Shown here: in pieces, positions 1 through 8,577 of the stretch
Numbering within the stretch: position 1 is the first letter of the stretch
Layout: each line of letters starts with the position of its first letter
Assembly (NCBI GenBank): GCA_963844655.1
Contig: CAWJPA010000004.1
Coordinates: forward strand, 310,001-374,000
Reading direction: 5' to 3'
Origin: JASHPR01 sp963844655
GTDB taxonomy: Bacteria; Actinomycetota; Actinomycetes; Streptosporangiales; Streptosporangiaceae
DNA length: 64,000 nucleotides
Position numbers and translations under genes: made by a program
The notes under the pieces: model-generated
Database searches by the model: none
Told to the model about the DNA's origin: nothing
Seen by the model: the letters and a program-made list of their open reading frames with translations, nothing else

Positions 1-1403
1 CGCCCCGGCCGGTGGCCCGGATCGCGGTGAGGGCCGGTTCGGCCGCTGCGGGCAGCGCGGCCGGCTGGGCCGGCGGTCCGGCGATGGAACGCAGCAGGGC
101 CGAGCCCGGGCTGACGTTAGCGGCCAGCGGGACCACGCCCGCCTGGCGCATCAGCACACGCACGTCACCCGCCTGGGCCGGGCTCTGCACGGTGATCACC
201 ACGCCGGACGCCCCGGCCCGGGCGGTCCGGCCTGACCGGTGCAGGTAAGCCTTGTGCTCGGCCGGGGGATCCGCGTGGATCACCAGGTCGATGCCGTCCA
301 CGTGGATACCGCGCGCCGCGATGTCCGTCGCGACCAGGACGCGGGCCGTGCCCGCGGCGAACGACGCCAGGTTCCGCTCCCTGGCGCCCTGCCCGAGGTT
401 GCCGTGCAACTGGACCACCGACACCCCGGCCCCGGTCAGCTGCCGGGTGAGCTTCTGCGCGCCGTGCTTGGTGCGGGTGAAGACCAGCGACCGGTTACTG
501 CCGCCCGCGAGTGCGGCGACGACGGCCACCCGGTCGCCTGGGGCCACGGTGAGCAGATGATGGACCAGGGCGGCCGGGGTGACGGCCGGGTCCACCTCGT
601 GCACGGCAGGCTCGTTCAGGAAGCGCCGCACCAGCACATCGACGGCGTGGTCGAGAGTGGCCGAAAACAGCATCCGCTGGCCTTCCGGCGGGGTAGCCTC
701 CATCAGCCGCCGCACCACAGGGAGGAAGCCGAGGTCAGCCATGTGATCGGCCTCGTCGAGCACGCTGATCTCCACATCGCCCAGGTGGCAGTGCCCCTGC
801 TGGATGAGGTCGGCCAGCCGCCCGGGGCAGGCGACGACGATGTCCACGCGATTACGCAGGGCCGCCACCTGGGGATTCTGCCCGGTGCCGCCGAAGATGG
901 TGGCCACGCTCAGATGCATGGCCCGGGCCAGCGGCGCGAGCACGGCCTGGACCTGGCTGGCCAGCTCACGGGTGGGCACGAGGACGAGGCCACGCGGGCG
1001 GCAGGCGCTGGTGTAACCGTCGGCCAGCCCGGCGACCATCGGGATCGAGAACGCGAGCGTCTTGCCGGAGCCGGTGCGGCCCCGGCCCAGGATGTCCAGC
1101 CCGGCCAGCGCATCCGGCAGCGTGGCGGCCTGGATCGGGAACGGCGTGGTGATGCCGGCCGTGGTCAGGGCGGTCACCACCGGCTCGGGGACGCCGAGAG
1201 CCGCAAAGGTCACGTCGGGCGGGGCAACGTTCCGCGGCCCGTCCTGAGCCGGGCCGGGCTGGGATGCGCGGGCCGGCGGTGTGCCCGGCCGGGCCGAGGC
1301 AGGCCGGCGCCGGCGTCGGCGCGCAGGGGTTTGTTCGATGGGCAGAGCTGTCAAAGGAGTGTCTTTCGGATCTGGGTGGCCGCATTTGGAGGGCCGCCAC
1401 ATC
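1..1403 (-). CDS. DEAD-box RNA helicase, C-terminus cut by the window edge
   Basis: ATP-dependent RNA helicase of the RhlE-like superfamily 2 group. The minus-strand frame stays open from about 1403 to base 1. In order it shows a basic, probably disordered N-terminus with a run of six arginines, the Q-motif region (FPIQAATLP), Walker A (GRTGSGKT), the PTRELA motif, the DEAD box (VLDEADHMADLGF), SAT (FSATLD) and the helicase C domain with VATDIAARGIHVDG and HRSGRTARAG. These are the standard ATP- and RNA-binding motifs of the family. The start is uncertain: ATG at 1403 has no good ribosome site, and TTG at 1354 is an alternative just before the Arg-rich stretch. The first helicase motif lies about 60 residues in. 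The end of the protein lies beyond base 1. Family call is firm, exact substrate unknown. Confidence 0.9.
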
Positions 1404-1539
1404 CGTGGAAACCAGCTCGCTCACCGAGCGATGTACGACCGGCGCGCACCCTGATGGCGGCGCCTCACGATCTATCGTGTGCCCTTACCCTATCGCACGC
1501 GGTTTTAGCCGCTGCGGTGGCGCGCCGGGCCGTGACCGG

Positions 1540-1839
1540 CTACAGCCGCTCGGTGAGCCACCGCCAGCCGTGCTGCTCGTCATGCACGGGCCGGATGATG
1601 GCCGGCTGGGCCGCGTCGGACAGCTCGGCGATCATCCTGAGCAGCTGCAGGTGAAAATCCGCGGGCGTGTGCGCTGCTTCATGCGTCTGGTCCTGCACGA
1701 GAGTCACCACCGCCTGCTCACCTCCGGACAGCCGGACAGTGACGTTCCCGTTGTAATCGCGGCCCACCGCGGCGATGGCACCGGCCCGGACGATATCGGT
1801 GCCGTCGTCCTTGGCCACCCAGACGGCCGGTGCAGCCAT
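1540..1839 (-). CDS. Small hypothetical protein (99 aa)
   Basis: I do not recognise this family. The start is the ATG at 1839, preceded by a strong GGGAGGT ribosome site, which gives MAAPAVWVAKDDGTD and 99 residues; a longer reading upstream adds residues without a ribosome site. The protein starts with a short beta-rich stretch (WVAKDDGTDIVRAGAIAAV, then NVTVRLSGGEQAVVTLV), followed by a likely helix (DFHLQLLRMIAELSD). There is no signal peptide or membrane segment. It stands alone between the helicase and the MetE-like gene, both on the same strand but separated by more than 90 bases, so an operon is not clear. Soluble cytoplasmic protein of unknown role. Confidence 0.6.
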   Translation of the reverse strand: MAAPAVWVAKDDGTDIVRAGAIAAVGRDYNGNVTVRLSGGEQAVVTLVQDQTHEAAHTPADFHLQLLRMIAELSDAAQPAIIRPVHDEQHGWRWLTERL

Positions 1840-1938
1840 ACGCCCTACCTCCCTGGTCTCGCACCAACAGAGTCCCACATTGACATCAACTCCCCCGGAC
1901 GGCGGGCCGGGGCCGCCGTCCCAGAAGAACGTGCCAGG

Positions 1939-3075
1939 TCACAGCGAGCCCCAGACCTCCTGCGCGGTCTCGACGATCAGCCGGAGCTTCGCCCACTGCT
2001 GGTCCTGGGTGAGGTCGTTGCCCTCCTTGGTGGAGGAGAACCCGCACTGCGGGGACAGGCACAGCTGGTCGAGGTCGACGAACCGGGCGGCGTCGTCGAT
2101 CCGGCGCTTGAGGTCGTCCTTATTCTCCAGCTCGCCGCGCTTGGTCGTGACCAGCCCGAGCACGACCCGCTTGCCCTTGGGCACGAACCGCAGCGGCTCG
2201 AAGCCCCCGGAGCGCTCGTCGTCCCACTCGCAGAAGAACCCGTCGACGTCGAGCCGGTTGAACAGCGCGTCGGCGACGAACTCGTAGCCGCCCTCGGCCG
2301 CCCACATGCTCTGGTTGTTCCCGCGGCACATGTGCGTGGTCACCGCGAGGTCCGGCGGCCGGCCGGCCAGCGCCTTGTTGATGTTCTCGATGTAGCGCTC
2401 ATGCTGGTGCTCGGGATCCCCGCCGATGTCGGCCACGTGCTGGCGCTGGGCCGGGTCGTTCATGTACGCCAGGCTGGTGTCGTCGAACTGCAGGTAGCGG
2501 CAGCCGAGCTCGTACAGCCCGCGGACCTCCTGGGCGTAGGTGCCCGCCAGGTCGGCCCAGAACTGGTCGAGGTCGGGATAGACGGTCTCGTCGATGGCCG
2601 AACGCCCGCCGCGGTAGTGCACCATGCTCAGCGACGGGATCGTGAGCTTCGGCACGGCGGTCGTGACCGTGTTGGCCAGGAACGAGAACGCATCGCCGAA
2701 GATGGTGTGCTCGAGGGTGAGCGGGGCGACGACATGCGCCGCGGGCGGCGCCCACTCGTAGGTCTTCTGCTCGTTGTGGAACGCCACCCGGATCGTGTCG
2801 TCCTGCACCTTCCGGACGCCACCGAGCTCGTAGATGAAGTCCATGTGCCACGACTCGCGGCGGAACTCGCCGTCGGTGGCCGCCCGGAGCCCAGCCTCCT
2901 CCTGCCTGCGCACCACGCCGCGGATCGCCGCGTCCTCGATGTCGCGCAGCCCGTCGGCGCTGATGCGCCCGGCCGCGAAGTCGTCACGCGCCTGCAGTAC
3001 CGGGGGCGGGCGCAGCAGGCTGCCGACGTGATCGGCGCGGAACGGCGGCCGCCCGGTATTCGAGGTCTCGGGCAT
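1939..3075 (-). CDS. MetE C-terminal-like (cobalamin-independent methionine synthase type) protein
   Basis: 378 residues, the size of the stand-alone MetE C-terminal domain proteins (YxjG/YxjH type) rather than full MetE (about 750). It opens with FRADHVGSLLRP, the usual start of this barrel. The expected zinc ligands are visible: His and Cys in THMCRGN, Glu in the VDGFFCEWDDERSG stretch, and Cys in LCLSPQCGFSS. These bind the zinc that activates a thiol substrate for methyl transfer. Such short homologues act on thiols with various methyl donors, so methionine synthesis from methyl-folate is not assured. The ATG at 3075 follows a purine-rich AGGAGGAG site. It appears monocistronic. Family call firm; substrate unknown. 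Confidence 0.85.
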   Translation of the reverse strand: MPETSNTGRPPFRADHVGSLLRPPPVLQARDDFAAGRISADGLRDIEDAAIRGVVRRQEEAGLRAATDGEFRRESWHMDFIYELGGVRKVQDDTIRVAFHNEQKTYEWAPPAAHVVAPLTLEHTIFGDAFSFLANTVTTAVPKLTIPSLSMVHYRGGRSAIDETVYPDLDQFWADLAGTYAQEVRGLYELGCRYLQFDDTSLAYMNDPAQRQHVADIGGDPEHQHERYIENINKALAGRPPDLAVTTHMCRGNNQSMWAAEGGYEFVADALFNRLDVDGFFCEWDDERSGGFEPLRFVPKGKRVVLGLVTTKRGELENKDDLKRRIDDAARFVDLDQLCLSPQCGFSSTKEGNDLTQDQQWAKLRLIVETAQEVWGSL

Positions 3076-3280
3076 TCGGACGTCTCCTCCTCTGTGGATC
3101 GCTCACAGAATCGTAGACAACGTCCGGTGGGCCAGGTTCAGGCCGGGCTGGGGAAGAAGGGCCGCGCCCGCCGCGGCTGACGGACCGCATTCCCCTTGCA
3201 GGCGGGCGCCGACCCAGTTTCCAGGTGTACTCCGCGAACATGACGACTGGATTAAGACGACGACGTTGATCCTGCACGGG

Positions 3281-4111
3281 CTACCCGAACAGGCCAGCAT
3301 GGGCCCGCGCCCAGTGGCCGAACGTGCCGGGCGGGCGGCCCGTGATCTCGTGCACGGTGGCGGTGACGGCCGAGTCGTCGAACTCCCCGGCGCTGAAGAA
3401 GCGGAAGAACGCGTCGATGAGGTCCGGTGGCGTGCCTTCCGCAGCCATGCCGGCGCGGGCCTCATCGTCGGGAAGCGGCTCGTACCGCAGGGGACGCCGA
3501 AGGGCACGGGCGAGTGCCGCTACCTGATCCCCGGGTGTCAGCGGCTCCGGGCCGCTGAGCGTCAGCGCCTCGCCCTGGTGATCCGGCCCGGTGAGCACGG
3601 CCGCGGCGACCGCGGCGATGTCGGCCGGGTCGATGGCTGCGACCGGCACGCTGGGCCAGGGCGCACGCACGACATCACCCGCGCGCAGCTGCGGGAGCCA
3701 GCGCAGCGCGTTGGACTGGAAGCCGCTTGGCCGCAGGATCGTCCAGGCCAGCCCGGAGTCACGGACCGCGGCTTCGGCGTTCAGCCACATCCGCGTGACG
3801 GCGTTGTCCGGGTTCCCGCCGATAACGCACCGGGAGGTCAGCAGCACAACACTCCGGGCCCCGGCGGCACGGATACGGCGCAGCACACCGGCCGTGGCAA
3901 AGGCGCCCAGCAGGAACACCTGACCGACGCCGCCGAGCGCCGGGACCAGGGAGCCCGGGTCCTCGAGGTCGCCGGCGGCGACCTGGACCCCGGGAGGGAC
4001 CACGGCCGTTTCCGGCTGACGCGCCAGCACCCGCACCGCGTCGCCCCGCGCGGCGAGCGCACGGATGAGTTCGCGGCCGACGTTGCCGGTAGCTCCGGTG
4101 ACGAGGATCAT
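3281..4111 (-). CDS. NmrA-type NAD(P)-binding reductase
   Basis: 276 residues of the atypical short-chain dehydrogenase group (NmrA / quinone-reductase-2-like). The ATG at 4111 starts directly into MILVTGATGNVGREL, the GxxGxxG dinucleotide-binding loop; a longer upstream reading belongs to the broken gene next door and is rejected. VRVLARQPE after the second strand is consistent with NADP preference (Arg following the strand). Further hallmarks are LGGVGQVFLLG and WTILRPSGFQSN. Members reduce quinones or azo compounds or act as redox-sensing regulators. It lies downstream of the damaged quinone oxidoreductase on the same strand, so the two may once have formed one TetR-controlled stress unit. 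No signal peptide. Confidence 0.82.
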   Translation of the reverse strand: MILVTGATGNVGRELIRALAARGDAVRVLARQPETAVVPPGVQVAAGDLEDPGSLVPALGGVGQVFLLGAFATAGVLRRIRAAGARSVVLLTSRCVIGGNPDNAVTRMWLNAEAAVRDSGLAWTILRPSGFQSNALRWLPQLRAGDVVRAPWPSVPVAAIDPADIAAVAAAVLTGPDHQGEALTLSGPEPLTPGDQVAALARALRRPLRYEPLPDDEARAGMAAEGTPPDLIDAFFRFFSAGEFDDSAVTATVHEITGRPPGTFGHWARAHAGLFG

Positions 4112-4244
4112 TGGATACGAGTACTGCTTGCGCGCCTGCGGTCCATCAGCGCGGCGGCGGGGGCGGTGAGGGGCGAGGATCTGGGGTGAGCTGGGCTGGC
4201 GAAGGGGTGAGGTAGGCAGGTGGGGCGAGTGATCGCGACGGCGA

Positions 4245-4972
4245 AGGCCTCGTGCGCGCGCACGCAGCGGGCCTGCTCGAAGTCGATCGTGGTCGTCTCT
4301 GGGACGCTGATCACGCTCTGCACGCACCGTCCGGCTCGAGCAGCGCGTAGGCCTGGCTGAGCGTGCGGCCGCCCACGTTGTCCAGCACCGCGTCGACCGG
4401 CTGGGTGATGCCGTCGAGACCGGTGACCACGTCGGCGGCACCCAGCCCGGTCAGCGCCTCGCCCCGCTCCGGGCTGCCCACCGACGCCACGACGTGAGCG
4501 CCCGCGTTCGCCGCCAGCTGCACGGCGAAGCCGCCCACGCCGCCTGACGCGCCGGTGATGAGCACCCGGCGCCCGGCAAGCGCGCCGAGCCGCCGCACAG
4601 GCCCGGAGTGCCGTCACGCCGGCCGCGGGCAGGGCCGCGGCCACGCCGGTATCCACGGCGTCCGGAACGGTGGCCAGTTCCGTGGTGTCCACGGCCCGCA
4701 GCTCAGCCCAGCCGCCGGACCAGCCGAAGGTGACCACCCGGGTCCCGGGCGGTGGCCCGGACCCGTCGCCGGCGGCGGAGACAACCACGCCGCCGCGTCA
4801 AACCCGGGGATGGCGCCCGGGCCTTGCGGTCCGTCAGGAACGCCACGTCGGCGAAGTTCAAGGATGTGGCCGCGACGCGGACCAGGGCCTGTGACCAGCC
4901 GGGCACGGGATCGGGGACGTCGCCAAGGCGCAGCCCGCCCGGTGCGCCGGGGTCGAAGACCAGAGCTCGCAC
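4245..4972 (-). pseudogene. Zinc-independent quinone oxidoreductase (MDR), frameshifted and truncated
   Basis: The GTG at 4972 opens an MDR/QOR protein (VRALVFDPGAPGGLRLGDV, then LNFADVAFLTDRK). The remaining family sequence is present but in changing frames: PGAIPGFDAA, then VVVSAAGDG to VTALRA, then LGALAGRRVLITGASGG (the GxxGxxG cofactor loop), then CVQSVISVPETTTIDFEQAR. I count four frame changes, near 4822, 4788, 4600 and 4325, each explained by a one-base indel in a G/C-rich run. The last 60-80 residues of a normal QOR are missing. It faces the TetR gene across a three-site operator region, as an intact regulated target would. Real decay or a low-quality patch of sequence are both possible; no other gene in the window shows this. 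Confidence 0.8.
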
Positions 4973-5041
4973 CGCCGGTCACATCCCGATCGCTGCGCTC
5001 GATGGCTGCGGGGCTTCATGCGTCTCCCGTCTGCACGCTTT

Positions 5042-5127
5042 CCGGACCGATCGGTCCGGGACTGATTGGTCCTCATCATACGGCGGCGGGCGGCCGCGTT
5101 GTCAAGGGAGTTAGGACCGATCGGTCC
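5042..5127. promoter_or_regulatory. Triple palindromic operator for the adjacent TetR regulator
   Basis: The intergenic region holds GGACCGATCGGTCC, a perfect 14-bp palindrome, twice: 5044-5057 (extended to a perfect 18-bp palindrome at 5042-5059) and 5114-5127. A degenerate third copy, GGACTGATTGGTCC, lies at 5059-5072. Centres are 15 and 55 bp apart. A TATAGT element at 5130-5135 sits right beside the last site and upstream of the TetR start at 5154, so binding there would block the tetR promoter; the other two sites cover the promoter side of the divergent oxidoreductase. This is the usual autoregulated divergent TetR layout. The binding itself is inferred. Confidence 0.82.
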
Positions 5128-5153
5128 GCTATAGTGGCCGGGGAGGGCTGGAC

Positions 5154-5741
5154 ATGGCGCGAAAGCCGGAACCCGGCGCGCGCGACCGGATCCTGGATAC
5201 GGCATCGCGCCTGTTCCGCGAGCACGGCGTGCACCCCGTCGGCCTGCAGCAGATCATTGACGAGTGCGGCTGCGGCAAGAACCTGCTGTACCGCCACTTC
5301 GCCAGCAAGGACGACCTCGTGGTCGCGTACCTCAGGCGGTGCAGCGCCGAGTGGGAAGGGATCATTGACCGTGCGGTCGAGCCGCTCGGCGAGGACCCGG
5401 CGGGCCAGCTTGTCGCCGTGGTCCGCGCCGTCGCCGGCCAGGTTCGCGACCCCCTCTACCGCGGCTGCCCGTTCCTGAACACCCACGCGGAGTTCCGCGA
5501 CCCTGATCATCCCGCCCACCAGGTGGCCGCCTGCCACTTCGAGATCCTGCGCCAGCAGCTGAACCGCGTCGCGGGCCAGGGCGGGCTGCGCGACCCGCAC
5601 GGCCTGGCCGACCGCATCCTGCTGATCATCTACGGCCTGTACGCCACGGCCGCGGTTCTCGGTACCCGCGACACGGTGCCCAACGCCGTGGCGCTCGCCG
5701 AAGAGACGGTCCGGGCGCACCTGTCCCCTGCCGTGCCGTGA
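5154..5741 (+). CDS. TetR/AcrR family transcriptional repressor
   Basis: 195 residues. The N-terminal helix-turn-helix is clear: ARDRILDTASRLFREHGVH followed by GLQQIIDECGCGKNLLYRHF and SKDDLVVAYL. The C-terminal ligand/dimer domain carries RGCPFLNTHAEF, a Cys-containing stretch common in TetR proteins next to quinone oxidoreductases and electrophile-responsive genes, so Cys may sense quinones or other electrophiles (inference). ATG at 5154 follows GGGAGGG at 5141-5147. It is divergent from the broken oxidoreductase and sits next to three palindromic sites, so it probably represses itself and that gene. Its gene looks intact although its presumed target does not. Confidence 0.93.
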   Translation: MARKPEPGARDRILDTASRLFREHGVHPVGLQQIIDECGCGKNLLYRHFASKDDLVVAYLRRCSAEWEGIIDRAVEPLGEDPAGQLVAVVRAVAGQVRDPLYRGCPFLNTHAEFRDPDHPAHQVAACHFEILRQQLNRVAGQGGLRDPHGLADRILLIIYGLYATAAVLGTRDTVPNAVALAEETVRAHLSPAVP

Positions 5742-5744
5742 ATC

Positions 5745-6185
5745 TCAGCTGATGCAGAACTCGTTGCCTTCCGGGTCGTGCATGACCACGTAGTAGATCG
5801 GGTCCTCAGGGTCGTCATGCCGGGTTCGGCGCTCCACGCCGGCACCCAGCTGGATCAATTCGGCAACCTTTGCCTCGACGACCTCGATCCGCCGCTCCAT
5901 CGGCAGCGCGTTATCGCGGCCAGTGGGGTAGAGGTCAAGGTGGAGCCGGTTCTTCCCCGCCTTCGCCTCCGGCACCTCCTGAAACCAGATCGGCGGGCGC
6001 AGCCCGGCTGGGTCGAAGATCCGGTCGTCGAAGGCCGCATCCTCCCCCAGCCGAGCGCGGTAATGCGCGTGCCAGGTCGTCTCTGGCTGCGCCGGCAGCA
6101 CCGGCTGATAGCCCAGCGCTTGCGCCCAGAAGTGCGCTAGCACAGCCGGGTCATTCGCGTCGATGGTCAACTGCCAGAACATCAT
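5745..6185 (-). CDS. VOC superfamily (glyoxalase/bleomycin-resistance-like) protein
   Basis: 146 residues forming a single vicinal-oxygen-chelate module pair: WQLTIDANDPAVLAHFWAQAL at the start and YYVVMHDPEGNEFCIS at the end, where HDPEGNEF is the typical closing motif carrying the metal-binding Glu. NRLHLDLYP in the middle gives the paired His position. Members include glyoxalases, dioxygenases and antibiotic-binding proteins; nothing here tells which, and many single-domain actinobacterial members have no known substrate. Two ATG codons in tandem at 6185 and 6182 both fit. It converges tail to tail with the TetR gene with only three bases between the stops. Confidence 0.85.
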   Translation of the reverse strand: MMFWQLTIDANDPAVLAHFWAQALGYQPVLPAQPETTWHAHYRARLGEDAAFDDRIFDPAGLRPPIWFQEVPEAKAGKNRLHLDLYPTGRDNALPMERRIEVVEAKVAELIQLGAGVERRTRHDDPEDPIYYVVMHDPEGNEFCIS

Positions 6186-6322
6186 GCCCAGACGCTAGAC
6201 CCCGCCGCCGACATCTGGTGCGCACGTTTGCCTCGCTGGATAGGTTCTGGTGGAGGCGGAACGGCACGCCTGTGGATTTAGGCCGGTGATCCTGTCAAGT
6301 CGCCGTGTCGGCGTCGGTCGAT

Positions 6323-6943
6323 CTATCGCCACGCGTGGAGGTCGCGCAGGGCGCCGATTTGAGTACCGTGATGACCTACCTCGGTGAGCGTGCCGGCGAT
6401 GAAGTACGTGGCTGGGTGCGCGGGACCCGGCGGGCCGGGAACGCACAAGCCGCCTCTTGGCGGCTCCGCAGCATACGTGTACCCAGCGGTCGTCACTTCG
6501 AGCTGGTCGTCATCGGCCCCCTCGATCGCCTCGCGGAGTCTCTGCCAGCCGTTACGCAACGCGGTGACGGCATCGGCAGCACTGGTGAAGATCGGGTGAT
6601 GGGTTAGGTACGGGGACGTCCAGCCGCTGGCCATGGTGCGCGTCCCGCCCAAGAGGTCGACGTCGCACAGACGGCCTGGCATGGATCCTATGTGCCAGTA
6701 CAGCCAGGCGATGGTGGTCATCGGGACCGGGATTGGCTCAGGGATCTCGAAGTCGACCACCCATTCGCCGGCTCCGAACGGGTTCGGTGTCCTGCACTGG
6801 TCTTGCCGACGAATGCTCCAGCTCATCGTGAATGGCTCCCAGAAGAACTCATCGTCGGTCAGGTTCTTCCAGGCGCGGGCAAGGGTGAAGCACTCGACTT
6901 GGTACATCAGCTCTAGCAGCGTGTCGGCTCGTTTCCCGGTCAT
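6323..6943 (-). CDS. DinB-family four-helix protein
   Basis: 206 residues from the ATG at 6943. The family's metal-binding histidines are visible: WLYWHIGSM in helix 2 and VGHHGTQIGALRDLHAWR near the C-terminus. DinB/YfiT proteins are metal-binding four-helix bundles; some are thiol-dependent (mycothiol or bacillithiol) S-transferases, as in the MDMPI group. The 60-residue segment around QDQCRTPNPFGAGEWVVDF is longer than in the smallest members. A TTG start at 6994 would add 17 residues that look unstructured, so I prefer 6943. No operon partner on this strand. Likely cytoplasmic. Confidence 0.75.
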   Translation of the reverse strand: MTGKRADTLLELMYQVECFTLARAWKNLTDDEFFWEPFTMSWSIRRQDQCRTPNPFGAGEWVVDFEIPEPIPVPMTTIAWLYWHIGSMPGRLCDVDLLGGTRTMASGWTSPYLTHHPIFTSAADAVTALRNGWQRLREAIEGADDDQLEVTTAGYTYAAEPPRGGLCVPGPPGPAHPATYFIAGTLTEVGHHGTQIGALRDLHAWR

Positions 6944-7045
6944 GAGCCGTACCGTACTCAACCCCTCTGCCCACGCCTGAGGTCCGCGACACAACCACGG
7001 ACGAGATCAGGCTTCGGCCTAAAGCCGGCGTGCCAGGCTACCGGC

Positions 7046-7945
7046 ATGCCGGCCTTCGAGCTGCCCGACGAACTGGTCCGTGACATCTCCGGCGACACTG
7101 AGCACGGTCTCGAGCGCCGGGCCTGGCTGGCCGGGCTGCCGGCCGTCGTCGACGACCTGGCCTGCCGCTGGGCGCTGCGGGTGGGCCGGCCCTTCCAGCC
7201 TGGCGGGGCCGCCTCCTGGGTCGCGCCCGCCCGGACCGCCTCCAGCGAGCGCGTGGTGCTGAAGGTCGGCTGGCGGCACGACGAAGCCGCGCACGAGGCC
7301 GACGGCCTGCGGGCGTGGGACGGCCAGGGCACGGTGCGGCTGCTCGGCTCACTGGTCGCTGGCAGCACGAGCGCGCTGCTGCTCGAGGCCTGCGAGCCCG
7401 GCACTCCGCTGTCCCTGGCGCTGCCGCCCCAGGAGCAGGACGTGGTGGTGGCCGGGCTGCTGCGCAGGCTGTGGATCGAGCCGCCGGCCGGCTATCCGTT
7501 CCGGCCGTTGCAGGAAATGTGTGACCGGTGGGCCGGCGAGTTCGAGGCCAGGTACGCGGCGGCCCAGGCCAGCGGCGGTGACGAGCTGGACCCGGGCCTG
7601 GCCCGGGCCGGCATCGCGCTGTTCCGTGAGCTTCCCGCCTCGGCCGGGGACGCGGTGCTGCTGTGCACCGACCTGCACCACGGCAACGTGCTGGCCGCCG
7701 GCCGCGAGCCCTGGCTGGCTATCGACCCCAAGCCGTTTGCTGGTGACCCGGCCTACGACCCGCTGCAGCACATGCTGAACTTCCCGGGACGGCTGGCCGC
7801 GGACCCGGCCGGCTTCGCCGGGCGCATGGCCCGCCTGGCCGGCCTCGACCCGGAGCGGCTGCGGCTCTGGCTGTTCGCCCGCTGCGTGCAGGAGTCGGCC
7901 GGCGAGCCGGGCCTGCGCGCCGCCGCTGTCCAGCTCGCGCCGTGA
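7046..7945 (+). CDS. Aminoglycoside/hydroxyurea phosphotransferase, APH(6)-like
   Basis: 299 residues of the kinase-like APH(6)/Hur family, which O-phosphorylates streptomycin-type drugs or hydroxyurea in the cytoplasm using ATP or GTP. The catalytic loop is CTDLHHGNVLAAG with the catalytic Asp and Asn, followed by WLAIDPKPFAGDPAYDPLQ, where Asp of IDPKP binds magnesium. The ATP-binding Lys is in RVVLKVGWRHDEAAHEADGL together with the following acidic residues. The start is the ATG at 7046. It may give low-level resistance, but chromosomal actinobacterial homologues often have no known substrate. It converges with cvnD; 23 bases separate the stops. Confidence 0.85.
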   Translation: MPAFELPDELVRDISGDTEHGLERRAWLAGLPAVVDDLACRWALRVGRPFQPGGAASWVAPARTASSERVVLKVGWRHDEAAHEADGLRAWDGQGTVRLLGSLVAGSTSALLLEACEPGTPLSLALPPQEQDVVVAGLLRRLWIEPPAGYPFRPLQEMCDRWAGEFEARYAAAQASGGDELDPGLARAGIALFRELPASAGDAVLLCTDLHHGNVLAAGREPWLAIDPKPFAGDPAYDPLQHMLNFPGRLAADPAGFAGRMARLAGLDPERLRLWLFARCVQESAGEPGLRAAAVQLAP

Positions 7946-7968
7946 GCATCCGGCCGCGGCGGGGACGG

Positions 7969-8577
7969 TCAGAACCGGGTGCCGGACGGGCTCGGCATGC
8001 GCAGGCCGGACTCCGCGGCGGCGATCGCGTGGTCGACGAGGGTGACCAGCGTGTCCCGGCTCGATCCCCGCTGCCGCGCGTCGCACCGGACGATCGGAAC
8101 CTGCGTGTCGAGGTCGAGGGCCCGCCTGACCTCGTCGTCGGAGTGCGGGCGTGACCCGGCGAAGCAGTTGAGCGCCACGATGAAGGGCGTGTTGCGGCGC
8201 TCGAAGTAGTCGATGGACTGGAAGCAGTCGGCCAGGCGCCGGACGTCGGCCAGGACCACGGCGCCCAGGGCGCCGTGCGACAGGTCGTCCCACATGAACC
8301 AGAACCGCTCCTGGCCGGGCATGCCGAACAGGTAGACGACCAGGTTGTCGCTGATCGTGATCCGCCCGAAGTCCATGGCCACGGTCGTGGTCCGTTTGGT
8401 CTCGATACCGGTGATCATGTCGATGCCCGAACTGGAGGCGCTGAGCTCTTCCTCGGTGCGCAGCGGCAGGATCTCGGTGAGCGCGCCCACCAGCGTGGTC
8501 TTGCCCACGCCGAACCCGCCCGCGATGAGAATCTTGACGGCCACCGGAGCCTGGTCGTCAAAGGCGTCGTAGCCCAT
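7969..8577 (-). CDS. cvnD: Conservon small GTPase (CvnD)
   Basis: 202 residues, the Ras/MglA-like ATP/GTP-binding protein that closes actinobacterial conservons. P-loop: KILIAGGFGVGKTTLVGAL. Switch II: VYLFGMPGQERFWFMWDDL, in which the G-domain DxxG is replaced by FGMPG, as is usual in this family. Base-recognition loop: VALNCFAG, again a variant of NKxD. Together with CvnA-C it is thought to act as a membrane-associated signalling complex resembling eukaryotic G-protein systems. Its start overlaps the end of cvnC by 20 bases, so translation is probably coupled. Last gene of the four-gene minus-strand operon. Confidence 0.93.
   Translation of the reverse strand: MGYDAFDDQAPVAVKILIAGGFGVGKTTLVGALTEILPLRTEEELSASSSGIDMITGIETKRTTTVAMDFGRITISDNLVVYLFGMPGQERFWFMWDDLSHGALGAVVLADVRRLADCFQSIDYFERRNTPFIVALNCFAGSRPHSDDEVRRALDLDTQVPIVRCDARQRGSSRDTLVTLVDHAIAAAESGLRMPSPSGTRF

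Noticed and set aside
239..1654. Plus-strand open frame of about 471 codons over the helicase
   Set aside because: Antisense to a helicase with all motifs in the minus frame; no motif of its own.
1264..3180. Plus-strand open frame of about 638 codons
   Set aside because: It lies antisense to the MetE-like gene and the small hypothetical gene, is Arg/Pro/Ala-rich, has no family motif and exists because GC-rich codons rarely give stops on the opposite strand.
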